Assembly (NCBI RefSeq): GCF_017312485.1
Contig: NZ_BMBA01000001.1
Location: 372,001 to 436,000, forward strand
Origin: Clostridium zeae
Lineage (GTDB): Bacteria; Bacillota; Clostridia; Clostridiales; Clostridiaceae
Direction: 5' to 3'
Length of the DNA: 64,000 bases
Below are positions 8,327-17,773 of this stretch, piece after piece. The notes under the pieces were generated by a model, which searched no databases, was not told where the DNA came from, and was given only the letters and a program-made list of their open reading frames with translations. Every line of letters begins with the position of its first letter. Position 1 is the stretch's first letter. Both the position numbers and the translations under genes were made by a program.

Positions 8327-10585
8327 CTATAATTTTACCACATTATACTTCCTTACTCTCTCATCGTTTATGACACCATTGAAGTTAAGTCCATAAGCAA
8401 AACTATATTTATTACCTAGTTCATCACTATAGCACTTCATATCATGTGGCACATCCTCAAATTGTTCTTCAACAGTAGTCATGTCCTTCGGCATATTAAA
8501 TGGTAGTAAGCCACTTGGATTATGCTTTCCGCTTATCACATCAAGTATTACTTGAACTTGTACACCAAAATCAACCACTATTGCATCAACTTTGTTCTCA
8601 AACTCATTAAGTACTGTTGGATTTGCCATGTTTATAGAAACTACTACTGGTTTTTGTGCCATTAGGTTCTTAGTTTCTAAGATTATATCTAAATCTTCTT
8701 CATTTGTAGCATAATTTGTTTTACCATAGTAAGCTCTGTTTTTTGACTTTTCTAATGGGTCTCCTCCTGCTAAACTTACTTTTCTACTGTTTATAGCTTT
8801 ATATGGTCTGTATTGCAAGCTTATAGGTACATATCCCTCTTCCTTCGAATATCCTACAGTCTTAGGAGACTCTATAAAAACTATAGAAAAATCTGCTTCC
8901 TCGGCTTTCTCCACTACATTAAAATATTTTTCAATAATAGCTTTATTTACAGGTTCTATTTCTCTAGCTGGGATTACGTTTCCGAACCAATCTTTACTTT
9001 CCTTTAATCTTCTATTTGGTATATACACATTTTTTCTTTCTTTTATTGGAAGTATTTGATTTTTATTTTTTAACATCACTAAAGATTTAAGCTGACATTC
9101 ATACCCAGCTTTCATATATTCAGCATTGCCAACTATTTTATCAGAGTCTTCTGGATCTACATATGGATTCTCGAATAAACCAGTTCTAAATATATTTAAC
9201 AATAATCTTACAGCTGATTTTTCAAATCTTTCTCTCATATATTTTTCACCAAATTCTTTTACTCCCATCTCATAGGCATCAATAATTGGTAAAACTTCAT
9301 TGTTCCCCCCAAATTGGTCTACTCCAGCCATTAGCACTTTAAAGTGTCTTTCGCTCTCAGATAATTTTTCAACTCCCCAACTTTTTCCAGATATAAAGCC
9401 ATCAATTACATTATTTCCCTTAGTTATACCCCAATCAGTACAAACAACTCCATCATAATCATACTTTTCTCTAAGTAAGTCCTTAATTATATATTTACTA
9501 AAAGAATTTCCTACGTTTTCGCCATACTTTTTATCAATATCATAAGATATAGTATAATAAGGCATAACTGCTGACGCTTTCTTAGTCTTACCAGATAGCT
9601 TAAAAGCTCCTTCTGTAAAAGGTATTAAGTGATCATTAAAGTTATTGCCTGGATAAACAGCATACTTACCGTAAGCAAAATGAGCATCTCTACCGCTTTC
9701 ACAGCTTCCTCCACCTGGCCAATGTTTAACCATAGCATTTACACTTTCATATCCCCAACCATCTTCTGTTTCACTTTCTCCAACAGAGGTTTGAAATCCA
9801 TTACAATATGCTTCAGCTAAATCTCGTGCCAAAATTGGATCTTCACCTAAAGTTCCACTAAATCTCATCCACCTAGGATCTGTTGCTATATCTACCTGAG
9901 GTGATAATGCAGTTGCTATACCTAATGCCCTGTACTCCTTAGATGCAATAAATCCAAACTTACTAACTTCTTCACTACTAAAAGTTGCTGCAAGTCCTAA
10001 TGGCTCTGGCCATTTAGATATGTCTCCTCCTGCACCAGCATTAAACTCAGCATTAGCACTAGTTGTATGCCTTGGATCACTACTTATATTTACAGGTATT
10101 CCAAAACCAAATCCTTCAACAAATGCTTGCAAATTATTATTCCAGAGTGCTGATGTTTTAGCATCATCCACTGCTGTTACAAGTACATGTCTTAAATTAT
10201 CATCTTCAAGAAACTTTTTTTGTTGATCTGTTAAATCAGTAATTTTCACATCAGTCTCATCAAAAGTTTTACCATTATAGGTTCCATCAAAAGCTTTTGA
10301 AAAACTATCTTTTTTACTAAAAACCGCTTGATGTCCACTGTAGAGCATAAGACCTGCTATTTGTTTTATACTAAGCTTACTAGCTAAATCCTTAGCTCTT
10401 TCTTTAGCTGGAAGTCTCCAATCCTCATATTTTTCAAGTTTTCCACTTTTGCTTAAGTTTTTAAAAGCAAAGCCATCTTGCTCAATTATTTTAATACCTG
10501 AATTCTTTGAATAGGCAACATTTTTTCCACTTTCATTTATAATAATTACATAGTCGCCTTTATTAATTTGTCTCAAATTCATCAT
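8327..10585 (-). CDS. Glycoside hydrolase family 3 (beta-glucosidase type)
   Basis: 752 residues, no signal peptide, so an intracellular exo-acting glycosidase. The GH3 N-terminal barrel contains LSPQVDIATDPRWMR and GTLGEDP, the conserved KHWPGGG loop and the nucleophile Asp384 in GVVCTDWG. The C-terminal alpha/beta sandwich follows (VMLKNKNQILPI and the IVFIESP region). The N-terminal 50 residues (KGDYVIIINESGKNVAYSK) look like an added small beta-domain. The start has GGAGGGGG upstream. Only 29 bases separate it from the HAM1-like gene, so the two are probably co-transcribed. Likely substrates are beta-linked gluco- or xylo-oligosaccharides, which is family inference. Confidence 0.88.
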   Translation of the reverse strand: MMNLRQINKGDYVIIINESGKNVAYSKNSGIKIIEQDGFAFKNLSKSGKLEKYEDWRLPAKERAKDLASKLSIKQIAGLMLYSGHQAVFSKKDSFSKAFDGTYNGKTFDETDVKITDLTDQQKKFLEDDNLRHVLVTAVDDAKTSALWNNNLQAFVEGFGFGIPVNISSDPRHTTSANAEFNAGAGGDISKWPEPLGLAATFSSEEVSKFGFIASKEYRALGIATALSPQVDIATDPRWMRFSGTLGEDPILARDLAEAYCNGFQTSVGESETEDGWGYESVNAMVKHWPGGGSCESGRDAHFAYGKYAVYPGNNFNDHLIPFTEGAFKLSGKTKKASAVMPYYTISYDIDKKYGENVGNSFSKYIIKDLLREKYDYDGVVCTDWGITKGNNVIDGFISGKSWGVEKLSESERHFKVLMAGVDQFGGNNEVLPIIDAYEMGVKEFGEKYMRERFEKSAVRLLLNIFRTGLFENPYVDPEDSDKIVGNAEYMKAGYECQLKSLVMLKNKNQILPIKERKNVYIPNRRLKESKDWFGNVIPAREIEPVNKAIIEKYFNVVEKAEEADFSIVFIESPKTVGYSKEEGYVPISLQYRPYKAINSRKVSLAGGDPLEKSKNRAYYGKTNYATNEEDLDIILETKNLMAQKPVVVSINMANPTVLNEFENKVDAIVVDFGVQVQVILDVISGKHNPSGLLPFNMPKDMTTVEEQFEDVPHDMKCYSDELGNKYSFAYGLNFNGVINDERVRKYNVVKL

Positions 10586-10614
10586 AAATCCCCCTCCATT
10601 GACTTTGTTAAATA

Positions 10615-11244
10615 CTATATATTTTTTCTATGTAAATAATCATCAAGACTTCTAATAAAAAACTCTCTAAATCCAGAAATAACTCCTAAGCTTTCACTTT
10701 TTTCACTTTCTAAATCATAATAGTACTTCATAGTTTCCATATCTACAGATAAAGTATCCAATGGAAATCCTTCTCTATATTTTTCGTGAGGCTTGTCTAC
10801 AATATAAAACTTCTCAGAACATATATCTTCACCGTCATACTTATAAATATGATCATTATCTATATATAAACATATACCATTTTTATAATATGCAGTTAAT
10901 TTCCCTCCATACTTTGCTGCTAAATTACTATAGTAGTCAACCATTTCTCTATAAGACAAATCTTCTCCATGAAGCCTTTTTACTAGTACACCAGGTTGAT
11001 CTTCTTCCTCTACCCCTTCAAAGAACAATCCAGTATCACATGAAAATACAGGTATCTTAAGCTGTTCGTAATATGTTGTGGCTTTTTCTATAGCATTAGC
11101 CAATGGATCTTTTCCCGTTTCTTCAGATTGACTTAGTTTGAAATCAACACTGCCAATGCCAGTAATTTCGATATTGAGTCCATCAAGCATTTTAATCATG
11201 CTAGTGAGCTTTGATGGATTATATGTACCATATATTAACTTCAT
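10615..11244 (-). CDS. HAM1/RdgB-like non-canonical purine NTP pyrophosphatase homologue
   Basis: About 209 residues. The family N-terminus LIYGTYNPSKLTSMIKML resembles the T-N-N-x-x-K phosphate-binding start of HAM1/RdgB (here GTYNPSK). ETGKDPLANAIEKA and PVFSCDTGLFFE match the ETG and D-D/SG catalytic segments. The C-terminal half is diverged from housekeeping RdgB, so this may be a paralogue with another nucleotide-like substrate. I place the start at the second ATG because GAAGGGA is correctly spaced there; an upstream ATG (11259) overlaps that site. It precedes the GH3 gene in a probable two-gene operon. Confidence 0.72.
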   Translation of the reverse strand: MKLIYGTYNPSKLTSMIKMLDGLNIEITGIGSVDFKLSQSEETGKDPLANAIEKATTYYEQLKIPVFSCDTGLFFEGVEEEDQPGVLVKRLHGEDLSYREMVDYYSNLAAKYGGKLTAYYKNGICLYIDNDHIYKYDGEDICSEKFYIVDKPHEKYREGFPLDTLSVDMETMKYYYDLESEKSESLGVISGFREFFIRSLDDYLHRKNI

Positions 11245-11368
11245 TAAATATCCCTTCATTCTTCTAATCTATTAATTATTTGTAATTATATCATATAATG
11301 CCAAGTGATTCTTTGAATTATAAAATGATAATTTTCTATTTTTGAAAAATTGCAGTTAAAACTTTTTT

Positions 11369-11490
11369 AACGCATCTGTCTTTGCGAATACATATGAGGA
11401 AAATTTAGTAGGTGAATAAGCTTTATTTTTACTGTTTAGGCATAAAAAATTTCTAAAAGTATTGAAAGTTCTAGTTTAACCAGCATAAAA
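11369..11490 (-). repeat. Dispersed 120-145 nt intergenic element, copy 1
   Basis: Starting at CGCATCTGTCTTTGCGAAT on the plus strand, this stretch aligns with 58827-58975: CGCATCTG, CTTT-CGAAT, ATATG-GGAAA, AGG-GAATA, TTTTTACTGTTTAG and a distal ATT-A-A--CTAG-TTTA block are all shared. Both copies lie upstream of minus-strand genes. On the minus strand the end is followed by GTTAAAA..TTTTAAC, a hairpin. It could be a small RNA, a leader or a mobile-element remnant. The rest of the gap 11245-11670 is AT-rich. Confidence 0.6.
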
Positions 11491-11511
11491 ACTTTATACA
11501 TACCTATACAA

Positions 11512-11560
11512 GAAAAAAATAAGCCAATGATAGTTAATTAATCATAAGCTTATCTTTTTA
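11512..11560. terminator. Terminator of the subtilase gene (possibly bidirectional)
   Basis: The stem TAAGC-ATGAT/ATCAT-GCTTA has an A run on the left and T-rich sequence on the right, about 115 bases past the stop of the minus-strand subtilase. Confidence 0.7.
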
Positions 11561-11670
11561 TTACAAAGAATTATTTTTTCTATAATATGATTTTATTGTT
11601 TGTCCATATAGAAATCTCATTTCCAGATATAAAAACTAATTTACTTAGTTAGACTTTATTGACAGTTGGT

Positions 11671-13833
11671 CTATCTATAACTTCCAAGAATAATATAAAG
11701 TGAAGAAGTTACATTTGAAGTATTTCCTAAGCTATCTACCGCAATTGCTCTAAGAATCGCTGTCTTACTTATAGTTATACCACCTTTATAAGCAGAACTA
11801 TTTGTTGTAGGTTTAGATCCATCAAGAGTATAGTAAATTGTTACTCCTGGTGTGGTATCACTTAATGTTATAGTCTGAGGTTTGTTATATATACCACCTC
11901 TAACACTCGCAATTGGATCTGCCGGAGGTTTTATTATAGTATATTGATTGCTCAATACTCCTGATACATTTCCATTGTAATCAACTGCTATAACCTTTAA
12001 AGTACAAGAGGCTGCTATATTAATGTAACCCATGTAAGGTAAACTCTTAGTTGTTGGAGTACTTCCATCTAATGTATAAAAAGCTCTTAGTGGCTTTGAA
12101 TACATATCAAAAAGTTTAATAAATAAAGGTGCTTTATATGTGCCTGAAGGAACACTTGCTGTAGGTGTAGGTATAGCTACAGGTCCATTTATAACATAAG
12201 TGTTACTCATGACTTCAGAAGACTTACCATTAGCATTTATGGCAATTGCTTTAAGTATCTTTGTTGAACTTATAGTTATAGCCCCTGAGTATAAAGTACT
12301 ATTCGAAGTAGGTATTGTTCCATCAAGGGTATAATATATTGATACTCCAGCTGTTTTATCACTTAAAGTTACTGCTTGGCTTGTACTATAGTTTCCAGCC
12401 GGCACATTTGCTGTTGGTTTAGCTGGCAATACAACTGGTGAAGTTATAGTATAAGTATTGCTAAGCACTTCTGAGGAATTCCCAGCAGCATCTATTGCCA
12501 CAGCCTTTAGTGTTGTAGTTGACCCTATTGTTATTGGTGTATTATATAAATTACTTTGTGCAGTTGGAGTTGTCCCATCAACAGTATAATATATCGACAC
12601 ACCTGATGTTGCATCACTTAATCCTATTACCTGACTCGAATTATAAGATCCACCTGGGATACTCGCCACTGGCTTACTTGGCGCAATAACTGCTAATGTA
12701 TTGCTTGGTGCTTGTATCAAACCAAATCCATAAGAAGAATCTCTTCCACTAACACCTAAATCAACTATATTGCTATCTAATAAATTTCTCAATTGAACAT
12801 TAGTATAGCTTGGATACTTTTGTTTAAGTAATGCTAAATCTCCTGCCACAAAAGGTGTAGCCATAGATGTACCACTCATTTGAGCATAACTTCCATTTAA
12901 ATAAGTACTGGTTATGTTAACTCCTGGTGCACTCACTTCTACTTTGCTTCCTGTAGAAGAAAAATAAGCTCTCTTATTCGTAGAGTCAACTGCTCCAACT
13001 GCAATTACTGATGAGTAGTTAGCAGGATATTCAACATTTGTCCCAGTACCATCAGCATTTCCATCATTTCCTGCCGCAGCAACAACTAATATTCCGCTAT
13101 TGTACGCTGTATCCACAGCATTCTGCAATGAAGTATCTGATTGGCTTGATCCAAGACTCATGGATATAATATCCATCTTATTTTCAATAGCCCAATCTAT
13201 ACCTGAAATTACGTCTGAGGTATATCCACTACCTGATGAATCAAGGGCTTTTACTGCATAAATCGAAGCGTCCGGAGCCACTCCTTTAACGCCACCACTT
13301 ACACCTTTTGCTCCAATTATTCCAGCAACATGAGTTCCGTGACCATTATCATCAGAAAAAGATGCAGTAGTTGAACCACTTATCACATTTGTACCACCAG
13401 TTATGGATAAGTCTGAATGTGTTGCAGCTCCTGTATCAATAACAGCAACCTTTACACCTTTTCCAGTAAATCCAGATTGCCATGAAGCTTGGGCATTTAT
13501 ATCGCTTACTCCCCAGTTTGAAAATGTAGTATCAGCTACCTTTACCACATTATCTACTTCAACGTAAGCAACATTTGAGTCTTTTAAAAGCTTTGTAGCA
13601 TTTTGTGGGGTTATTTCAGCCACAGCAGCGTCCACATTCTTAAACTGACGCTTAACTTTTCCACTATAATTTGAAATTAGCTTACCTCTGTCAACGCCTT
13701 TAGTTTTGAACTTAACTATATAACGCTTAGAGGTGGTATCTGTAGTAGTTGTACTTGCATAGGTTGTCCAACTAAAAGATGAAGCAATAACTATAGTTGC
13801 AATGAAGATACCGCTTATTTTTCTTGATTTCAT
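11671..13833 (-). CDS. Secreted subtilisin-like serine protease with four chitobiase-type C-terminal repeats
   Basis: 720 residues. The signal peptide is residues 1-27 (basic start, hydrophobic core, cleavage near TYA-ST). An inhibitor_I9 propeptide follows (about 36-100). The S8 domain has Asp133 (VIDTG), His165 (NGHGTHVAG) and Ser323 (SGTSMATPF). From about residue 390 there are four roughly 78-residue repeats, each with a P-x-G-x-Y opening, IYYTLDGTxPT, a Y-x-x-x-I block, LKAIAVD and GN-S-V-S--Y, a pattern of the chitobiase/beta-hexosaminidase C-terminal (Fn3-like) domain. No cell-wall anchor follows, so it is released or wall-associated through the repeats. It is a likely extracellular scavenging protease. 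Confidence 0.93.
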   Translation of the reverse strand: MKSRKISGIFIATIVIASSFSWTTYASTTTTDTTSKRYIVKFKTKGVDRGKLISNYSGKVKRQFKNVDAAVAEITPQNATKLLKDSNVAYVEVDNVVKVADTTFSNWGVSDINAQASWQSGFTGKGVKVAVIDTGAATHSDLSITGGTNVISGSTTASFSDDNGHGTHVAGIIGAKGVSGGVKGVAPDASIYAVKALDSSGSGYTSDVISGIDWAIENKMDIISMSLGSSQSDTSLQNAVDTAYNSGILVVAAAGNDGNADGTGTNVEYPANYSSVIAVGAVDSTNKRAYFSSTGSKVEVSAPGVNITSTYLNGSYAQMSGTSMATPFVAGDLALLKQKYPSYTNVQLRNLLDSNIVDLGVSGRDSSYGFGLIQAPSNTLAVIAPSKPVASIPGGSYNSSQVIGLSDATSGVSIYYTVDGTTPTAQSNLYNTPITIGSTTTLKAVAIDAAGNSSEVLSNTYTITSPVVLPAKPTANVPAGNYSTSQAVTLSDKTAGVSIYYTLDGTIPTSNSTLYSGAITISSTKILKAIAINANGKSSEVMSNTYVINGPVAIPTPTASVPSGTYKAPLFIKLFDMYSKPLRAFYTLDGSTPTTKSLPYMGYINIAASCTLKVIAVDYNGNVSGVLSNQYTIIKPPADPIASVRGGIYNKPQTITLSDTTPGVTIYYTLDGSKPTTNSSAYKGGITISKTAILRAIAVDSLGNTSNVTSSLYIILGSYR

Positions 13834-14334
13834 TTTCCTATCCTCCTTACTTTTGCTGTGTTCAATATAGCTAGAAATAAACAGTTCCTACATTAAAGTT
13901 TAAGTAGAACCTCTCATTCTCCTTTTAAATAGTAAAGCAGATTTTTCTTTTAACTTGATTATAACTTAATCTATAAATGTATTCTACATTGTTTGACCTT
14001 TAAAAGTGATTTTTAATCCAATTTTAATATATTTGTTGAATTTAAATAATTTTTGCATTAAAATTTATATATTTCTTGGCAAAACACCTAAATAAGATTA
14101 ATTTTTAACTGTACAGCCATAAAAAGCTTCTAAATCCATCAAAATATCTTGGTTTATCAAACATAAAAATCTATCTTTTCTTTACTGCAAAAAAGGATTC
14201 ACTTTAATAAGCGAATCCTTTAAAGATACATAACTTTATAAACAGTTTTAGTGTTAGATGGTTCAGTTAAAGATTATAGGCTGCCAAACCACATAATTTC
14301 AAGATGATGCTCTAACAGCATCTAATTCTAAAAT
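13834..14334. other. Intergenic gap with the opu terminator
   Basis: 500 bases without a gene. The part next to the subtilase start is AT-rich and presumably carries its promoter. A terminator sits at 14191-14223. A short hairpin (GATGCT/AGCATC near 14305) lies just after the transporter stop codon but has no T-tract. Nothing else is recognised. Confidence 0.6.
14191..14223 (-). terminator. Terminator of the osmoprotectant transporter operon
   Basis: The stem AAAGGATTC/GAATCCTTT with a 12-base loop is followed on the minus strand by TTTTTTGC. Confidence 0.75.
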
Positions 14335-15849
14335 TTATTTAAGCAGTCCTTCTTTTTGTAGATAGTTTTTTGCAACTTCTTGCGCTGTTTTTCCTCCTAC
14401 ATTCACTTCATAATTCATTTTAGCCATTTCATCATCAGTTATCTTACCTGATAATTTATTAAGAACAGTGCTTATCTCAGGATGCTTTTCAAGCGTACTT
14501 TCAAGCATAAGCGGTGCCCCTTGATATGGAGGGAAAAACTTTTTATCATCTTCTAATACCTTTAGATTATACTGAACAATTTCACTATCAGTAGAATACG
14601 CGTCTAAAAGATTGATATCTCCTGATTTTATTGCACTATATCTTAATTTTGGTTCCATTGTTTTTAAATTATTAAAGTTTACTGAATATACTTTTTGAAG
14701 TCCTTTATATCCATCATCTCTATCAGAAAACTCAAGAGTAAATCCTACCTTAAGCTGATTTTCTATATTTTTTAAGTCAGATACTTTATTTAGTTTATAC
14801 TCTTTTGCAAGCTCTGGAGATACTGCAATAGCGTAGGTATTATTGTACTTCATAGGCTTTAGAAGTTCCATATTAAAATTCTTTTCCATACCAACACGAG
14901 CCTGCTCATAAACCTCTTCTGGATCATGGCTTTTTGCATTTTCCTTTACAAAGGTTTCAAGAGCTGTACCTGTAAATTCAGGGTATATATCTATATCACC
15001 TGATTTAAGTGCGTTAAATAAAAAGCTAGTTTTTCCCATGCCAGGCTTTAAGGTAACATGTAAATTAGTTTCATCTTCAAGCATTAGTTTGTACATATTA
15101 ATCAAAATTTCTGGCTCTGAACCTAACTTTCCAGCGATTACAATCTCATTTTTTTGTGTGCTTAGATATGGAACTAAAATTATAGTTAAAGTCATAATAA
15201 TAGCCACTCCAACTGCTACAATGGATTTTTTTAGTGTAGCTTTTTCAAGATAACGTAGTACTACGTCAAATAAAATTGCAAGCAAGGCCGCTGGAATTGC
15301 TCCAATTAGAATGAGGCTATTATTATTACGATCGATTCCAAGAAGAATTAAATCTCCAAGGCCACCTGCTCCTATTAGTGCAGCTAGTGTTGCTGTTCCA
15401 ATTATCATTACCATTGAAGTTCTTATACCTGCCATTATAACAGGCATTGCCAATGGTATTTGAACTTTAAAGAGTTTTTTACTACTATTCATCCCCATAG
15501 CATCAGCAGCTTCAATTAGCGCAGGATTGATTTCTTTAATCCCAGTATAAGTATTTCTAAGTATAGGTAAAATAGCATAAATTACTAGAGCAATTACTGC
15601 GGGAACTTTTCCAATACCTACTAATGGAATAAGAACTCCGAGCAGTGCAAGAGAAGGTATTGTCTGAAAAATAGCTGCTATTTGTATAATTATCTCACCA
15701 AAACGCTTATGTTTTGTTATATATATTCCAAGTGGTACCGCTATGATTACGGCGATAAATATAGCTATAAATGAAATTTGCATATGTTGAAGTAATGCCG
15801 TACCTAACTGTCCTTTTCGTTCTAAAAGCGTTGAAAAAAATGTATTCAT
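14335..15849 (-). CDS. Glycine betaine/choline-type ABC transporter, fused permease and substrate-binding protein
   Basis: 504 residues. The N-terminal 205 residues are a binding-protein-dependent permease with five to six helices and the EAA-loop segment EAADAMGMNSSKKLFKVQIP. After a further helix (VAVGVAIIMTLTIILVPYL) comes an OpuAC/ProX-type quaternary-ammonium-binding domain starting NEIVIAGKLGSEPEILINMY, so the binding protein is tethered outside the membrane. This fusion is known in OpuA/OpuF-type systems of Firmicutes. The ATG overlaps the stop of the upstream ATPase gene by one base (TAATG), implying translational coupling. It imports compatible solutes for osmotic stress. Confidence 0.9.
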   Translation of the reverse strand: MNTFFSTLLERKGQLGTALLQHMQISFIAIFIAVIIAVPLGIYITKHKRFGEIIIQIAAIFQTIPSLALLGVLIPLVGIGKVPAVIALVIYAILPILRNTYTGIKEINPALIEAADAMGMNSSKKLFKVQIPLAMPVIMAGIRTSMVMIIGTATLAALIGAGGLGDLILLGIDRNNNSLILIGAIPAALLAILFDVVLRYLEKATLKKSIVAVGVAIIMTLTIILVPYLSTQKNEIVIAGKLGSEPEILINMYKLMLEDETNLHVTLKPGMGKTSFLFNALKSGDIDIYPEFTGTALETFVKENAKSHDPEEVYEQARVGMEKNFNMELLKPMKYNNTYAIAVSPELAKEYKLNKVSDLKNIENQLKVGFTLEFSDRDDGYKGLQKVYSVNFNNLKTMEPKLRYSAIKSGDINLLDAYSTDSEIVQYNLKVLEDDKKFFPPYQGAPLMLESTLEKHPEISTVLNKLSGKITDDEMAKMNYEVNVGGKTAQEVAKNYLQKEGLLK

Positions 15850-16826
15850 TATATTTCACCATCCTTTTCAAGCCTATTAGCTACAAACTTAATTAAATGT
15901 TCCATATTTAAACTTCCTATAATTTTTCCATTCTGTTCTATTTTAATATTTTTTTCTTTTGTAAGTATAGAAAATAAATTTTCAAGTGACTCTTCAGTAT
16001 TGACACAAGTAATAACTTCATTGTTTTCAACATTCTCATATAGCCCTTCAACTACTAAATCCTTCACCTTATAATCTGATTCAAAAAGAGGTGTTCTATA
16101 TACATTTCCAGATTTGAAGAAGTTTCTTACGAAATCATTTTTAGGATTTTTAATTATCTCATCTGGAGTATCACATTGAACTATCTTTCCTTCTTGCATT
16201 ATACAAATCCTATCTCCAAGGGCTAAGGCTTCTTGCATATCATGAGTTACAAATACAATTGTTTTATTTATTTTCTTCTTAAGCATTCCCATATCCTGCT
16301 GCAACTTTTTGCGACTAATAGGATCTAAAGCACTAAATGGTTCGTCCATCAATATAATATTTGGATCTGCTGCTAAGGCACGAACCACTCCTACTCTCTG
16401 TTGTTCACCACCTGAAAGCTCTGATGGTTTTCTATTCCGATACTTTTCTGGTTCTAGGCCCACGCTCTCTAAAAGATCAGTTATCTTATCTTTAATTTTT
16501 TTCTTGTCCCATTTCTTCAATTCTGGAACTATTGCTATGTTTTCTTCAATAGTCATATGTGGAAATAGTGCTATTTGTTGTAATACATATCCTATATTCC
16601 ATCTAAGCTCATGAATATTGTATTCACTTATTTTCTTGTGATCTAGATAAATCGTTCCTTCACTTAAATCTATCAAACGATTAATCATCTTAAGTGTAGT
16701 CGTTTTTCCGCATCCACTTGGCCCAATAAGTACAAAAAATTCACCTTCATTAATAGTTAGATTTAAAGAATCAACTGCTTTATTTCCACTATCATAATAC
16801 TTAGATACATTTTCAAATTTAATCAT
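15849..16826 (-). CDS. Glycine betaine/choline-type ABC transporter ATP-binding protein
   Basis: 325 residues. Walker A is GPSGCGKTT, the signature motif LSGGEQQRVGVVRAL, Walker B IILMDEPFSALD, and the switch His is in FVTHDMQEAL. The C-terminal 90 residues (after about 235) are a short CBS-like regulatory module (NKEIIG-type segment KIIGSLNMEHLIKF) as in OpuCA, thought to sense ionic strength in relatives. AAGGAG precedes the ATG. It is the first gene of a two-gene operon with the permease/binding protein. A conserved 90-base element lies about 140 bases upstream, at 16964-17050. Confidence 0.92.
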   Translation of the reverse strand: MIKFENVSKYYDSGNKAVDSLNLTINEGEFFVLIGPSGCGKTTTLKMINRLIDLSEGTIYLDHKKISEYNIHELRWNIGYVLQQIALFPHMTIEENIAIVPELKKWDKKKIKDKITDLLESVGLEPEKYRNRKPSELSGGEQQRVGVVRALAADPNIILMDEPFSALDPISRKKLQQDMGMLKKKINKTIVFVTHDMQEALALGDRICIMQEGKIVQCDTPDEIIKNPKNDFVRNFFKSGNVYRTPLFESDYKVKDLVVEGLYENVENNEVITCVNTEESLENLFSILTKEKNIKIEQNGKIIGSLNMEHLIKFVANRLEKDGEI

Positions 16827-16963
16827 CTAATTTACTCCTTATACTTTCACCTACTATATAAATTCTTATGTTTAAATTTAGCTTTATTTTTAAAATTTTA
16901 CATTTGCTGATTAAACGAATTTACAAATTACATTATCACTTTATGATAATATACGATTCAACT

Positions 16964-17050
16964 TCAACTATTAATTTATACATGCTAAAAGTCATAGGTG
17001 CGTGATTTTTGAACAAATATAAATTAAGTTTTCGTAAGGCCCCTATATAT
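16964..17050. repeat. Conserved ~90 nt intergenic element, copy 1
   Basis: This stretch matches 45482-45570: the first 21 bases (beginning CAACTATTAATTTATAC) are identical, followed by a variable 12-13 bases, then GTG-GTGATTTTTGA-CAA, TATAAATTAA-TTTT and AGG--CCTATA. TTAATTTATA and TATAAATTAA can pair, and ATAGG can pair with CCTAT in this copy. It may be a regulatory RNA, a protein-binding site or a small repeat. The rest of 16827-17251 is AT-rich, with a TAGTTAC/GTAACTA palindrome near 17146-17165. Confidence 0.6.
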
Positions 17051-17251
17051 ACTATTTCGTAATAAAATGCGTATTGCAAATTGAACTTATATTTATATAA
17101 TAATCTAGCGAACATACATTTGCAAGCATGTACTTTTAAGTTTGTTAGTTACCTAAAAGTAACTAAAGGGATTTTCCCATTGGTAAAGAATATTTAATCA
17201 TTCATAAGTAAATGCTACCTTTGTAATTTATTTTTAAAGGAGGTTTTATTT

Positions 17252-17431
17252 ATGGATAGAAAACGGGCAGAAGAAATTCTTTCCTCACCTGATGTTATAA
17301 ATGTAACATATAAAGGTGAACAGATCTATATTGAAAAAATAGATGACACTAAAGAAATCGCTTATGTACATCCACTTAATCAACCTACAGGATCAAAAGA
17401 GGTGCCACTAGGTTCACTTCAAGAACAATAA
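17252..17431 (+). CDS. sspH: Small acid-soluble spore protein, H type
   Basis: A 59-residue ORF starting MDRKRAEEILSSPDVINVTY, followed by an EKIDDTKEIAYVHPLNQPTG segment and ending VPLGSLQEQ. This is the recognisable SspH pattern: M-D-x-x-R-A-x-x-I-L-x-S-P near the start, a V-x-Y-x-G-x-x-V/I-x-I-E strand and the A-x-V-H-P-L motif. AAAGGAGG is placed nine bases upstream of ATG. SspH proteins accumulate in the spore core under sigma-G control in Bacillus; I could not assign a sigma-G promoter confidently here. It is followed by a strong terminator. Confidence 0.88.
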   Translation: MDRKRAEEILSSPDVINVTYKGEQIYIEKIDDTKEIAYVHPLNQPTGSKEVPLGSLQEQ

Positions 17432-17491
17432 AATAAAGCAAATGCTGTTATAATTATGAACTTCACCCGAATAACAGCATTTGCTTTATTA
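17432..17491. terminator. sspH terminator
   Basis: A perfect 20-base stem (AATAAAGCAAATGCTGTTAT and its complement) with an 18-base loop, followed by AATTTTT. The following 280 bases up to the permease are AT-rich with no other feature seen. Confidence 0.9.
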
Positions 17492-17773
17492 ATTTTTAGA
17501 TTCGTATTAAAAGATAATCTTATCAGAATAGCAGTACTTTAATAAATATTTATTTGAGTAAAGAACTTTATTTGTGTATACTAGTTATTTGAAGGTATTC
17601 TTCAGCTTTGAATTTAAAATATATTTAGCTAAAAATTTTTATAAATTTAACGTAAAATTTGGACAACTATTAAAATTCAAAATATTTTTAGCTTGTTTGA
17701 TTTTAACAAATTACTTAAACTTAACATAACTTTATAATATTATATTTAACAATACATAAGGAGTGAAAATATA

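Noticed and set aside
11671-12660. Periodic sequence that could suggest a DNA repeat array
   Set aside because: The period (about 235 bases) matches the four protein domains of the subtilase; the DNA copies are diverged and in frame.
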